Assembly (NCBI GenBank): GCA_000827325.1
Contig: KN832903.1
Location: 1 to 64,000, forward strand
DNA from: Oidiodendron maius Zn
Taxonomy: Eukaryota > Ascomycota > Leotiomycetes > Myxotrichaceae
Length of the DNA stretch: 64,000 nucleotides
Direction of reading: 5' to 3'
A model generated the notes under the pieces. The model was not told where the DNA came from, ran no database searches, and saw only the letters and a program-made list of their open reading frames with translations. Positions 35,386 to 48,300 of this stretch are shown piece after piece (the first letter of the stretch is position 1; every line of letters starts with the position of its first letter). The position numbers were made by a program, and so were the translations under genes.

Positions 35386-36390
35386 AGGACAGGGGGGAAA
35401 GGAAATAAATATGGTCATAGGCAGCCGCTACCAACAAGCAAAATGGTGTATACACGGCTCTTCATACGAAGTAGTAAAGTCAATGGCCCGTATTGAAAAT
35501 GTGAGACGTGAAACTTTGAAGATAGTGAAAAGGCGGCAAGAAGCGCCTAGATTGGACGACTAGAGTGTGGAAAAGATATCAAAAATAAATAAATAAGAAC
35601 CATGTGGCAACCTTTCAAACCCCCTAACTGGCAAGCTGTTGGTCCTCTTGGGCTACGCCAATGCCCTGGTTGGCCATGTGAATCAAGCGAAATTCGCCGA
35701 GTCGGGGAACGATAAGTTGCGATCATCATTCCCGATAAAATGCTAGTTCAGTAGAGCCCATGCTAATTACAGACTAGTCAAACATAGAGGAGCTAAGCAA
35801 AGTAGACTCCGACAAGGGAAATGCACAATATGACTGGCCATTTGTTGCCACGATATTCCACAACCTGAACAGTTACCTTCATTATTCTTGGTTTGCTATG
35901 AACAGCGGCAACCAGAACATGACGGAAGCCTTCCTCACGGTGCGAAGTGTACCCGGCGAGCAGCTTAAGTCAATGTAATATAATCTTGATTTGCTAGAAT
36001 TTGAGACATGCACCAGCATATTTGAAAGCAGGAACCTATCTTCTTATGAGTGTCTATGCCATGACGACTATCTAATCTGATACTATTTCCACTCTACTGA
36101 GTAGTCAAATTTATCACCAAACCTTTAGTACAATATACAGAGAGAACACCATCAGGCTAACAATCTAGTGTTTAGGTCTTGGGCCGAACAACTTCTCCAA
36201 GTGGGATCAAAGCCTTCTACCAAGTGATCTCTGCGAGAAAGCTACGGCATTGATCCTCTGAAATATGGTCTACCTTCCTAGGGCAGAATGAACGGTGTGT
36301 ATGTTACTATCTTTAAATGGTGATATTTCTCCCAGGCACGAGTACATACTATACTAGTGGTATTTAGAAATGCTCAAAGATGGCTTGTAT
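35386..36390. promoter_or_regulatory. AHAS promoter region; 3' flank of aminotransferase
   Basis: About 1 kb with no supported gene. I searched it for CGG-N7-CGG in both orientations and found none. An everted CCG-AGT-CGG lies near 35,697-35,705. Confidence 0.4.
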
Positions 36391-38025
36391 CTACGATGTT
36401 ACAACTCTATGGATAGACTCTGCAACATATTCAACATTCCAGCTTGTCACTTGAAGGACCTGTTAGCTGAGAATTTCATAGAAACCAAAAAAAAATGCAA
36501 CAGGGTCATTCCTTAGACTTACAGCCTGTCCATGAAAGCCGACTACTAGGAAGAAGGTAGACATGGAATGTGTCTTTGAGAATGGCCACTTGCTCTTGAG
36601 ACAGTCCCATTATGGAGAACATGCCAATCTTTTTGCAACTGTGAGTTAGCGATATTGTTATCGATGCTTGAAGATTCACGAATGCCTACATCTGTCAAAA
36701 GGTGACCCCAGTTCCCCGGTGTGTGCCTCTTGGTTAATTCATCGTACAGTCTCTTCCGCATGTCTCTCAGCCGACCGCTCATGGTCTTCAGGTCGTCTTG
36801 CCATTGGCCCCTCAATGTCGGGTTTTGGATGATGGTCGCGACGACTTTGGCGCCAAATCCTGGGGCGGAGGTAATCTCGGCACGCGAGATCGTCTTCAGT
36901 ACTCCCTCCACTTTGGCTGCGCTGTCGCGGGTACGTGTGACAATGTGCAGAGCACCGACTCTCTCTCCATAGAGACCAAAGTTCTTGGAGAAGGACTGTG
37001 CCACCGCAAACTCCATGGTGGCATTCACGCGTGTGGCAAAATGGCGTATCGCCCAGGCGTCGTTGTCGGCATCTCCTGTCGCAAAACCTTGACTATCAAA
37101 CGCAAAGTCTGTTAGTTAGTCCTCACGGGATCGCTCGTCCCACTAATTGTTATGTGAGACAAACTAGGCTGAATCGAAGATAGGAAAAATCTCCTTTTCC
37201 TCGCAAACTTCTGCAATTGCCTCCCAATTTTCCCTCGAAGGATCCAAGCCCGTTGGATTGTGCGCGCATGCTTGGAGGATTATGACGTCTCCTCTGGATG
37301 CTTTCTCTCTCAACGTTGAGAGCATCCCTTCAATATCTAGCGTGGAAGTTTTGTAGTCATAATAGGGGTACAAACGCTGCTCTGTGGCGGGATTGGTATG
37401 TCTCCATATCTTTGGATGATTGTCCCATGTAGGATCAGACAACCATACAGTTTTAGGTTGAAGGGTGTCAGACAAGAAACGTGCAATAAAGTGGTTGGCA
37501 CCAGTTCCCGAAATAGTCTGCATCGAGGTAACAGTCCTACTATCCAACGTGTCTTTAAACGTCATCTGTCGCGCCACAGAGACAAGATCAGGGTAACCCA
37601 TCTGAGGCGAGATATCATGGTTGAGATTTTGGTCGGCCTGGAGGATTTCTTTTGCCTGAGGAAGGTCAGTATCGTGTGGACCTATCCAACGAACGCACAA
37701 GGGACGAGAAAAACAACTACTGCCTATCTATAGTGTGCTGCGATTTTATAGTGTACTGCGATTTTGAAGAAATAGACAAATGTATTCGCCAGGTAGGAAA
37801 TTACTCGAGGCAATTTTCGGCCGGACGTCTGGATGGTGCAATGATGAGGGGAATTATTTACTGTACCTTCTTTACTGAAGGTAGAACCCACGTCTTCGCA
37901 TTATCATCACGGTAAATGCCAGGGCTTAGGTTTACTTTCTTGCCATTGCTATCGGCTTTGAATGCTTCAATCATAGCGAAAGTGCTATCCGGCACTGCCT
38001 CTAGAATCTGTTCGAAAAACGACAT
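36391..38025 (-). CDS. Aspartate-aminotransferase-family enzyme, cytosolic form
   Basis: This PLP enzyme (fold type I, class I) moves an amino group between a dicarboxylic amino acid and a 2-oxo acid. Five exons close in frame to 405 residues: 38,025-37,867, 37,655-37,165, 37,092-36,690, 36,628-36,523 and 36,449-36,391. It starts MSFFEQILEAVPDSTFAMIE with no targeting peptide. Family blocks follow in order: VNLSPGIYRD, SMQTISGTGANHF, WLSDPTWDNH, YPYYD, QACAHNPTGLDPS, FDSAYQGFATGD, the PLP-lysine motif AQSFSKNFGLYGERVGA, and NVEYVAESIH at the end. It lies between AHAS and the exporter and has a strong CGG array 143-171 bp upstream. The likely cluster role is transamination of a 4-hydroxy-4-alkyl-2-oxoglutarate to the amino acid used by the NRPS (inference). 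The cytosolic location suits that better than a housekeeping mitochondrial enzyme. Confidence 0.88.
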
Positions 38026-38805
38026 GGTCAGGTCACAAAGGGGATATGCTGCCACTCGACAGCAAAGCACTGAAAGATAATGGATGATGGAGCTCGTTAT
38101 TGGGGGGGGAAATTATAACGAAAGAATGTTTGTTTATTACGAAAATAATGTGTTGGTGAAGGGAACTCGGCCTTTCGGAGGACCGGACTATTTCGGCGGG
38201 AGTGGTTCTCAATGATAATACTGGCTGGTCCGTGAGTCGACAAGGGAGCAGAAAATGAAAAGGTGAGTGCGCTTGGTTCCGCACGATATCATCTGGATTG
38301 AAGAATGGCTAACGACCAATTAACATTATGATCTCATTTGGCAAGATATTCACGAGATGGCGACGGGGTGCTTGAAGAATCCGGGTCAATTGCACCGAGC
38401 AGAAACTGTGGATTTTTCCTCTCGGCCACAGCACTCTTAGGAGGCGTTCCGAAGATTTGAGTTATATGCATTGTGTCGTGATCCTAATGTGTCTTTACCG
38501 ACAAACTCCGAGTCACTTAAGATGCTATACTTAACGGTATGCACAATTGTATAAAACGGATACTACTTATAGATTACTTCTATTAACCATTTTATGCTAG
38601 GTGAGGAAGAAGAAAATAAAAGGAAAGAAAAACAACAGTATGAGACGATAATTTGAAATACAATATGATTATTCATCTTTTACAATTGAATGGATATAAG
38701 TAAAAGAGGAATATTTCCTTAGAAACCCCCGGTTTAAGAGAGATAGAAAGATATATATGAGATAGTTATAAAAAACTAGTCAAGTAGAATGCTAGTCTTT
38801 TGTCT
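38026..38805. promoter_or_regulatory. Aminotransferase promoter and MFS 3' flank
   Basis: Besides the CGG array, the half near 38,560-38,790 is AT-rich and probably holds the MFS 3' untranslated region. No gene. Confidence 0.4.
38168..38196 (-). promoter_or_regulatory. CGG half-site array upstream of the aminotransferase
   Basis: Four CGG half-sites with N5, N5 and N7 spacers lie on the plus strand. The last pair, CGGACTATTTCGG (38,184-38,196), fits the motif shared by other cluster promoters. It is 143-171 bp upstream of the ATG. Confidence 0.5.
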
Positions 38806-40562
38806 CTAGATTTTTACAGGAAACTTTTCGCGCAGCCATTGACCACGCCAGTAAAAGAAGAACGGCACACCTATAAAGGCGACACTAATAAAAGCCAAGG
38901 TGCTATTTCCCCATCCTAAGCCAAGGTTGGCATAGAGAGATGGACCTGCGAGGGGCAGACAGCATCCGATTATATTTCGCAGCAGCGTCATAGCACCAAG
39001 GGCAGATGCCGCAGCTTGAGGCCCGAAGACGTCGATAATATATATCTGGGATGACGAGGTGATCATCACCACGCCCATACCGGTGATTGCGGTTCCGATG
39101 ATAGGCACTACCCAGTGTACTTTATAATAGGCCGTCCAGCCGTAGATAAACAGGCCGATGGGTACGAGCGGACAGAAATACATCACCAGGATCATCCGCC
39201 GTTCTGCACGGTAACCCCCGCCATTAGCGGTATCACGTACCAGTCGATCACTAAGCTTGCCAAAAGCGATGATACCAATACCACAGCCGACACCAATACC
39301 GATGTATGCCAGGCCGGAAACCCCTACTCTCCAGTCGTAAGTATCCTCGTAGACGATCGGAAAGGTAGAGTAGAAGAGCATGACTACGCCGAAGATGAAG
39401 GCGATATAGATTGAGGTAAGCAAGACAATGGGCGACTTGACCAGAAACTTGACCGGGCGTTTCAGAGCATGTGCCACGAGCTGTGTAACTGGGATCTGTT
39501 TGTCGCCGGCAGCACGTAGGTTCGGAATACCAGTCTCCTTGCGAAGACGAGCAGCCTTGGCCTTGAGGATCACAGGAGAACACGTCTCGCGCATAAGGAT
39601 GAAGGAAAATATTGAGACAGTGCCGGCCTTATTGTAATTTCGCCTATTGTTAGCCTTATGGCGCAATCCAACGCATCTGACAGTTTATAGAGAGCATAAC
39701 TTACAAGCATAAGAATGAGATAGAAGGTCCATCTCCAGCCCAGGTCCTGGGTAACAAATCCTCCTACAATAGGGCCGACTACCTAGCACTGGTGTTAGCT
39801 TGTTAGCTATTCTGTAGCACTCGATAGACAGCATACTGGGCCGAGGAGCGGGCCAAGAGTAAACATGGCCATAGCCCCGCCCCTTTCCTCCTTCTCCAAG
39901 AGGTCGGCGATTGTGCCACCCCCTGTCGTCATAAAAGGGGAGGCAGAAAGCCCAGCGAGTAGGCGGAACACAAGAAATTCGGCGACACAGGTGCTACGTG
40001 AGCAGCCGACGGTAAAGCCCAAGTAGCAGATGGCGGCCACACGGTAGGTGGGCATGCGGCCAAAGACCTCGGATAGCGGGGCACTGAATAGGCCCATGGC
40101 GAAGCCAAGGGAGGCGATGGTGACGGTTAAGATCTCGATTGTCTGGTTGTCGAAGCCAAACTCGCGCTCCATAATGTTGGCGCCTGGAGCGAACATAGTG
40201 GTAGCGATGTTGCAGTATAGCACAGACGCGCTAATAAGCGTCACGTTGATCAGTTTGTACCCCTTGGACCAGTTGCGAGGGTTTGCAGGATCGTCAGGTC
40301 CGTCCCAGTCGACAATATCCGGGTCTGCTGCGACGGTGGTGGCTGCTTCGTCACCGGCTGGAGGCCCCTTTTCCAAATCGAGCTTATTCTCGTGAGAGCT
40401 CCTCTCGTTGGAGGCCGAGTCTCTTTTCTCGTCGACTGCCAGCTTCTTCCCACCAGCGAGATCTCCCTCAGGGGCAGCATCTCCAGGATTCTGGACGTCG
40501 ACTATAGACCTGGTTTCATAATCATAGACAGTGTGATCGCTGTCGGCCTGGCTTTCTACCAT
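38806..40562 (-). CDS. MFS drug:proton antiporter (DHA1 type), probable product exporter
   Basis: Three exons close in frame to 541 residues: 40,562-39,837, 39,782-39,705 and 39,627-38,806. A 95-residue hydrophilic cytosolic N-terminus (Asp/Glu/Lys-rich) leads into DIVDWDGPDDPANPRNWSKG, the usual start of fungal multidrug MFS proteins. Twelve hydrophobic segments follow. Family motifs are present, with APLSEVFGRMPTYRVA as the loop 2-3 motif and GPLLGPVVGPIVGGF after splicing, the motif C of antiporters. A charged central loop (AKAARLRKETGIPN...) separates the halves. It is divergent from the regulator gene. A CGG-N7-CGG pair 231-243 bp upstream suggests co-regulation with the cluster. The likely role is export of the tetramic-acid product, giving secretion and a second layer of self-protection (inference). 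Confidence 0.88.
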
Positions 40563-40792
40563 ATTTCATCCGATAGCTACAGTACGTGGTGTAGTGACGG
40601 TAATCCGTGAGGGAGGAGAGTGAATCCTTTGGCGCTAGTTTCGAAGAAAAGGCTATGGTGCTGGGTTATAAGGTCGCCCATTCGACGGAGAGAGGGGAAT
40701 CTGACGGGAGCTCTCTAAGAGAGGAGCATCTTAGCAATGGGATTGCAGCATGTTTGCCCCGAGTTTGCTCCGCTCCGCTCCAGTTGTTTTAT

Positions 40793-40805
40793 CGGCCTTA
40801 TTCGG
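40793..40805 (-). promoter_or_regulatory. CGG-N7-CGG motif upstream of the MFS gene
   Basis: CGGCCTTATTCGG on the plus strand, 231-243 bp before the MFS ATG. The right half (ATTCGG) matches the PKS-NRPS promoter copy. Confidence 0.4.
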
Positions 40806-42130
40806 TCTTCGGGCTCCCTGGCACAGACTGCCACTACTTAGATAGATTACTAGTACACTTGGGTGCATAAGAGGTAAAACGGAAATGCTCGTATCTGGTA
40901 GAGATATTAGCACAAAACTCGTTTTATAGCTTGCATTAATATCGAGAAATCAAATGGCAGGTCAGTAATTCGGCAGAAACATACCAACCTCGCCCGAGCT
41001 CGTGACGAGACACATTAGTTGATAGAGTAAAGTAATGAGAGGAATCCAGCCCTACGAGAAGGTGTCATAAAAGGGAAGAGTTCATGGCGAAAATATCCGA
41101 ATGGCTAACTTCTTACCTGCTAAGCGTCGGTGGGCAAAGGAGTCAAATTCTTGGCCTAATTTTGATCTCTCCACCGTATCCAACAGCCAGTATGCCAGCC
41201 AGCAATACCGAAAAGAGGCCAAAACTGCTGCAGCCTCCACAGCGGTAGGTGCCAACCCGCGAGTTAAAATCCCAGTTTCTGCGCGCAATTTTGGAGTGCA
41301 ATCATATCTCCGGATCAGGAGCCGGGAAATGGTTCCACCCAACAACGCTCACCGCTGGAGGGCCACGGCAAAAGCTTTTACGTGTAAAATGTAGTGGACA
41401 GCTTAGTTCCACACTGTTTGAGGGGGGGTGAAATAATCTCCGTTGATTGCTCCGTCGACATCTCCGACAATTTGTCTGCTCACCCATTGGCCGCGTTCGC
41501 GAAGTAAAACAGGTGGCCGTATCAGAGAGGTTCTGGAAGTGGTTGTCAACATGTCAACTTATTGCGCGACCTTCCGATTAGGCCAGCTGGTTATTTAGAA
41601 GGACTGTCAGATTGTCAAACCTAGTCGGACATTCCGGTGATGTAAATGGGTGGCTGGGCAATCGGAATTGTTGCATAGCGTTGTATTTTCAGCAGCGACA
41701 CAACGGATGAATAAAGAAGGTTGAATATTTTCAGTTCATTGATGAGATCGGTTGCTTGAAATCACACTTATAAATATAAGATGAATTCCTTTGCCTTCTC
41801 TATGAATTTCCGGATGTGATAATGTGCCTAGTTGAAGCTGGGAAGTATTATGTAAGCTGGCCAGAAAATAGCTAGATAAACGAGGTGTCGCCCGTTTTAG
41901 ACGTTGTAAGATTAGTCTATTATATTATCAACTTTAGTTAAGTTACTTGCCCATGACGGTAGTTGAGTTATTAATAAGCACGTGCAGAACATCTCTAGTC
42001 TACTCTACCTAGGTACACTTCACTGCTGTTCCGACTGAGGGGTAAGCCGCTCCGGTCAGCTCCCACTAAAAGTTAATATAATCACGACGACGACAATAAC
42101 AATAACAAGAACACAAAAGTTCTGCCCCTG
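40806..42130. promoter_or_regulatory. Divergent promoter region between MFS exporter and regulator
   Basis: About 1.3 kb without supported genes. Small antisense-paired frames near 41,082-41,487 lack motifs. Several scattered CCG/CGG half-sites exist (for example near 41,440-41,470, spaced nine apart) without the seven-base spacer. Confidence 0.4.
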
Positions 42131-44873
42131 ATGGACCCCCTGTCAGCAGTCGACCAGACATCTCCCGATACAGGCACCCGGAAACCTCCACCAGCACCAC
42201 CCAGCGCTGCACCAGATTTGTCACCGTGGCTACGAGATCGCCGGAAGGAGAAGTCGCTTCTATCATGTACCTTTTGCAGGGCTCGCAAGTAAATCCCCCA
42301 AGTGCAGTCCTCGTTCATGCCTTTGTCTTTCTGTGGGCATGGCGTCGTGATGCTTCAACTGTGCTGACCGAGAGCTTGCCTCATAAAATAGGGTACGGTG
42401 TGATCGTCAGCTGCCCTGCAAGACCTGTATAGGTAAAGGCGTTGGATTCTCTTGCACCTACATGGCGAGCCCCACTACTCAGCGCAAGACCAAAGACAGC
42501 GTTGGCGACCGGATCGAACAGCTCGAGAAGTTGGTGCGCTCCCTGGTCCAGCAGCAACAGCGGCAGCAGACTGATGTCGCGGTGACAGACGGTTCTGCAC
42601 AATCCTTCCGGGATATGCCCACTGAATCGCTGCAGAGCGCAGCTTGGGGCATCGGGGTGACGAGCCCGCGAGCCTCTGCCGATGATGACACAGTGCCACC
42701 ACCGAGACCTGTGTCCATGTCCTATGGTGGAGACAGCGATGACTCCCCCGCACCTTCCAGGTCTCCCTCGTCCTCGGAATACGGGAGTATGCGTCTTCAT
42801 TCCCATGGTGTCAAGTACGTCGGAAGTGTCCATTGGGCTGCCGTCCTTGACAGCATTTCTGAGCTCAAGGACTACTATGAAGAGGAGGAGGAGGCCAGAA
42901 TGCTGGCTACAGATGGCCATGCGCCATATAGCAGCCCTGGGCCTCGTCTCTTCTACCAGCCAATCCAGGCAACTAAAAACGACATTCTGGCTTCGATCCC
43001 GGCCCGGCCCGCAGTGGACCGTATGGTGGCGCGATACTTCAATATCCAAAACACTGCGCCAATATCCGTGCTTCATAGTGGCCATTTTCTCCGAGAGGTA
43101 TGATGTCTCTTGTTCTCTCAACCCACGTCCGCCCATGTGGCTGACACCTCCCCCCTTTTACAGTACGAGAGCTTCTGGCAGGAGCCGACTGCGGCGTCAC
43201 TTTTATGGATTAGCGTTTTATTCAGCATCATGGCCCTTGCGATGCAGTACCAGCATTTGGGAGAAGACCCGCCAGACCCTGAAACTATGGCCCGCATACA
43301 TATGTTTCGCGAACGGACTGTCCACTGCCTCGTTCTAGGCCAGTTCACCTGGGGCAAAGAGTACGTGCTGGAGGCGATGGTTAACTATATCGCCCTCGAG
43401 ATGCTTCTATGCAAGGACGCCGATATTGGGCTTTGGCTTGTAGTAGGTATGCTTGTGCAGCTCGCTCTGGGTCTGGGATACCACCGGGACGCACGACATT
43501 TCTCCAACGTATCTCTATTTGCCGGCGAGATGAGGCGGCGCGTCTGGGCCGTTATCATGCAGATGGACCTACGGCTCTCGAGCCAGATGGGCCTCCCACG
43601 CCTCATTCAGTTGCATCAATGCGACACGGCCGAGCCTAGCAACCTACTGGACACAGACTTCGACGAAACCACTGTCGAGCTGCCCCCATCGCGGCCTGAG
43701 ACCGAGGTCACACCTGTGCTCTACGTCCTGGCCAAGAGTAGGATTGACCGTATAAGCGGGTTAGTTAGCGACCTCCTCGCCGATACCCGTGAGCAACCGT
43801 ATACGGTGATTATGGAGATGGACGGCAAACTGCAAGACGCCGAGGCGTCATTACCTCCTATATTCCGATGGCAGCCTCTCAGCCAGTCCTTTATGGTGCC
43901 GCCGCAGATCGTTATGCACCGCGTGTGGCTCCAGCTCGCTATACCGCGGCTAAGAATCTGGCTGCACAGGAAGTATCTCGCCCCCTCCTACATGCAGGCC
44001 GACTACGAGTACTCACGAAATGCCTGTGTCCAGGCTGGTATCAAGATTCTCGAATTCCAACAACTATTAGACGAGGAAACGGGGCCAGATGGTTTGCTAT
44101 ATCCCGTGCGGTGGATGATGATCACGTCACTTGGGCAGTTCGTTTTCCTGCTCGGCATGAGTATCCTTTGCTACTACGTGCAACTAGCCAAGGTCCGGCC
44201 TGACGTCTCCCTACACCAGGAAACAGGCATTAGGATATATAACCTGTTGCGCAATACGTATCCCATTTGGTTGCGCTCGAGCACCGTGTCCCGGGAGGCC
44301 CGACGGGCGGCCGACCACTTGAGTCTTCTGCTGGGACTACGGGGACGAAAGGAAGGCGGCATTCCGCTCACAGAGGAAGCCACTGAGGCCGTCACCGCTA
44401 CCAGCTCTCATTTTACCACGCCTCAGAACCCCAACGTGCCGTTCGACCAGGCTACTTGGAGTACTTATCAAGGTAAACCACTAGATGATATATGAGGGAT
44501 AAACCTCCCCTTCCTCTCTTACCTTCCCCATTTTCGGAAACGAGATATATACTCACCCACATTCTGCGCACCAGAGGGCTGACCTGTCTAGAATTTATCG
44601 ACAATTTCCCCTCCACAGGAGCATTCGGAACCGAATACTTGGCCCAGACCATGCCTGGATTATATTCAGCAGCCGGCCTGTCTATGACCGACTTAATGGC
44701 AGGTAACACAGGTGAACTGTGCGGGTGGATGGAGGTAAGTCTCTCTATACGCTCTTCTGTATCGTTGTTTTTATTTGTCTTATTTCCTTTCTCTCTAAAT
44801 ACGCTGAAAGCAATCTAACCATTTCCAATAGGGACGAGACCAAAGAGATTTGCCTGGGCCTGATATAATGTGA
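42131..44873 (+). CDS. Zn(II)2Cys6 transcription factor, probable cluster regulator
   Basis: Five exons close in frame to 776 residues: 42,131-42,288, 42,392-43,097, 43,164-44,472, 44,619-44,734 and 44,832-44,873. Splicing the first intron completes the binuclear zinc cluster CTFCRARKVRC, then DRQLPCKTC, then IGKGVGFSC, with spacing Cx2Cx6Cx5Cx2Cx8C. A coiled-coil-like linker, DRIEQLEKLVRSLVQQQQR, typical of dimerising members, follows. The fungal-specific middle domain (PF04082) spans about residues 230-600, with LGLGYHRDARHFSNVSLFAGEMRRRVWA as its clearest block. The last exons give the short acidic tail often seen in this family. It lies between the exporter and the PKS-NRPS, the common position for a pathway-specific activator. 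Members that bind as dimers recognise paired CGG triplets, so the CGG-N7-CGG motifs here are natural candidates. Confidence 0.9.
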
Positions 44874-44944
44874 TCCTGGATGGTAAGGTCGAGATATGAT
44901 AAAACATTAGCCACTTTTGAGCTTCTACATCGCTCGCAAAATCT

Positions 44945-44957
44945 CGGAAATATTCGG
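44945..44957 (+). promoter_or_regulatory. CGG-N7-CGG motif upstream of the PKS-NRPS
   Basis: CGGAAATATTCGG, 419-431 bp before the PKS-NRPS ATG, in the 500-bp gap after the regulator gene. Its orientation relative to the gene is opposite to the other copies. Confidence 0.45.
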
Positions 44958-45375
44958 TCTTTTTACCTAGCGGTGCAGACAGCACTCCGACGATGACTGG
45001 GCTCCATCGGATAAGACTGAGGACCAATTGCATTAGACGATAATCGGTCTCTTGGGACTCTTCCCTGGACTCACTTCGGCTGGTGATGCTCCTTCGGTGA
45101 GAGCGGGCGATGTTTTCTCGGAGACACCTAACCTACTAAGTTAGGTGGTGTAGATGTAAAACTAGGATATCCTTATTGATATTGCCTTCTTTCGTGGACT
45201 TATGTGTTGACTCTTCTTCTCGTGCCTCGGTCTATTCTCAGCTTTTGTCCCTAAAGAAGTCAATCGAATCCGGGTCTTCTCTACCCCGGCGTCCATCCAA
45301 CCTTTCTTTCATTCCACTCTGGCTCAGCCCTGAATCAACTGAAAGCTTTAGGCTTAGCAACTGCACAACACCACG

Positions 45376-48300
45376 ATGACAGTACCAGAGCAGGAACCCA
45401 TCGCCGTCATCGGCATGGCATGTCGCTTCCCAGGCAGCTCGAATTCACCTTCGAAGTTGTGGGATTTGCTGAAATCGCCGCGCGACCTTTCAAAGCGTGT
45501 CCCGGTCGACCGCTTCGATGTGACCGGCTTTCACCATGCCAATGGATCACAACATGGTGCCACAGACGCTACTAATGCATATTTTATCGAGGATGATGTG
45601 ACACAGTTCGATAATACTTTTTTTAACATTCAGGCGGCCGAGGCCGAGGCCATCGACCCGCAGCAGCGCTTGCTCATGGAAACTGTATACGACTCGATGT
45701 ACGTTCTTCTGTCTCGATAGGTGTCGCTAGAGCTAACTCGCTGCCCATTCCAGGTGCGCCGGTGGGCAGACCATAGAGAGTCTCCGGGGAACGAACACTG
45801 CAGTATACGTTGGCCTGATGTGCGACGACTGGGCTCAGCTTATCAGTCGAGACTGGGATTTGATGCCAACGTACGCCGCTACTGGCGATAGTCGTGCCAT
45901 CATCTCAAACCGCATCTCCTACTTCTTCGACTGGCACGGACCCAGCATGACCATCGATACGGCCTGTTCGTCTTCGCTGGTTGCCGTTCACCAAGGCGTG
46001 ACAGCCCTGCGGAACGGCGAATGCCCCGTTGCCATTGCGGCTGGTGCCAACTTGATTATAGCTCCTGGTGAGTTGCCCCAGATTCAAGGGGAGGTAACCT
46101 CAACCTAAGTAACCATTGATGCTAATATAACCGGGATCCAACTAGGCATGTTCATTGGCGAGAGCAATCTCCATATGCTGTCACCGACAGGAAGCAGCAA
46201 GATGTGGGATTCTGCAGCCGATGGCTATGCCCGTGGTGAAGGCATTGCAGCCGTTGTGCTGAAGCCGCTCAGCGCCGCATTGCGCGATGGTGATCACATT
46301 GACTGCATAATCCGCGGCACGGCTGGTTAGTTTTCTTTTCTCTCTTTTCCTTCTCCTCTCCCATTCTTTCAGCTATTTTGCTTTTTGTCAATGTCTACTT
46401 GAGCGAGCGCCTAGTAATCTCTATGGCCACAGTGAATCAGGATGGCAAGACCGCAGGTTTGACGATGCCGAGCAATCTGGCTCAGGCAGACCTGATACGT
46501 GACGCTTACGCGCGCGCCGGGCTCGACATCAACGATCCAATGGACCGCCCGCAGTTCTTCCACGCCCACGGCACCGGCACACCCGCTGGTGACCCACAGG
46601 AGGCTGAAGCCATCTCCCGCTCCTTCTTCGGGGATACGAAGGTAAATGAGAAGCTCTACGTGGGTTCTCTAAAGACTGTTATCGGGTATGATTCTGCCAA
46701 GCTCTTCTCCTGACCCACATTCTCTTTCGTCTCTTTATTTTCTAGCCATGTCTTCAGGCTCTGACCGTTCCTGGACAGACACACCGAAGGTGCTGCTGGT
46801 CTTGCCAGCTTGATCGGGTCCGCTCTAGCCATGCAGCATGGCATCATCCCCCCTAACCTTCACTTCAAGAATCTTAGTGCCCGCGTCGCCCCATACTACG
46901 ATCATCTCGAGATTCCCACCACAGCCAAGCCCTGGCCGAAGACACTCCCAGGGCAGCCACGCCGAGCAAGTGTCAACAGTTTCGGTAAGTCATTAGCCAG
47001 AAAGTCAAGAGAAAGGAAAATTACCTGACAAACACGCCATTACAGGCTTTGGTGGCACCAATGCACATGCGATCCTAGAGTTTTTCGAGCCTGAATCCTC
47101 ACATATACAGGCTGCTCCCGCTGCTGTGCCAGTATTTACTCCACTTACCGTCTCCGCTGCTTCCTCGTCTACCCTTCGCTCTACACTCTCGGGCCTGAGC
47201 TCCTACCTCAAGATGAACCCAGACACCAACATTCGTGATTTGGCTTACACGCTACAGACCCGCCGGTCTACTCTTGCTTACCGGAAGCCAATCATTGCAA
47301 CTAACATCGAAGAGGCCATCACAAAAATTGACGGCCTGCTCGCCGATGAAGCTAACCCCAGCGAGAACGGCCTGACTACCCGCTGTTACGATGTGTCCAA
47401 GCCCGGTATTCTCGGTATATTCACAGGCCAAGGCACACAGTGGCCACGTATGGGTGCGCAGCTGATTGAGGAGTCCCCTTTTGCCGCCCAGCGCATCGCC
47501 GAACTTCAGCGAGCCTTGGCAACGCTCCCGAAGGGCGACCGACCTGACTGGACATTGACCTCGCAACTCCTTGCTGATTCCAAGTCCTCACGCATTGCTG
47601 AGGCGGCCATCGCTCAGCCGCTGTGCACGGCCGTCCAGATCGTGCTTATAGACTTGCTCAGGACGGCTAACATCCAGCTGCGTGCCGTCGTTGGGCACTC
47701 GTCTGGCGAAATTGGCGCTGCATACGCTGCAGGCTTCTTGTCGGCTACCGATGCTATTCGGGTCGCCTACTACCGCGGTCTGTACGCCAAGCTGGCTCGC
47801 TCCCCATCGGGAGGCAAAGGCGCCATGATGGCCGTCAGCACTTCAATCGAGGATGCTCAAGAGTTTTGCGAGCTCGAGGATTTTGCTGGGCGGATTCACG
47901 TTGCAGCACGTAACTCGTCGACCAGCATTACCCTCTCGGGAGACGAAGAGGCCGTCAAAGAGGCCGTCGACATCTTCAGCAGCGAGGGCAAGTTCGCGCG
48001 CCAGCTGCGAGTCGACACCGCCTACCATTCGACTCACATGCTGCCATGCGCGGAGCCATATCTTGCCGGTCTCGCTAGGGCTGGCTACACCGTGGGCAAG
48101 GGTAACGGTACCACCTGGTTCTCCAGTGTCCTCGAGGGCCGTATTATTACCAAAGAGGATGTCAAGAAGGCTCAGTACTGGGTTGACAATATGACGAGCG
48201 CTGTCTTGTTCGAGCCAGCTATCTCTCGGGCGGTCGCGGAGGCTGGGCCCTTCGACATAGCTATCGAATATGGTCCCCATCCGGCGCTTAAAGGTCCGGC

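Noticed and set aside
41440-41470. CCG-N9-CCG pairs in the exporter/regulator promoter as further cluster operators
   Set aside because: The spacer differs from the seven bases shared elsewhere and such pairs arise by chance often.
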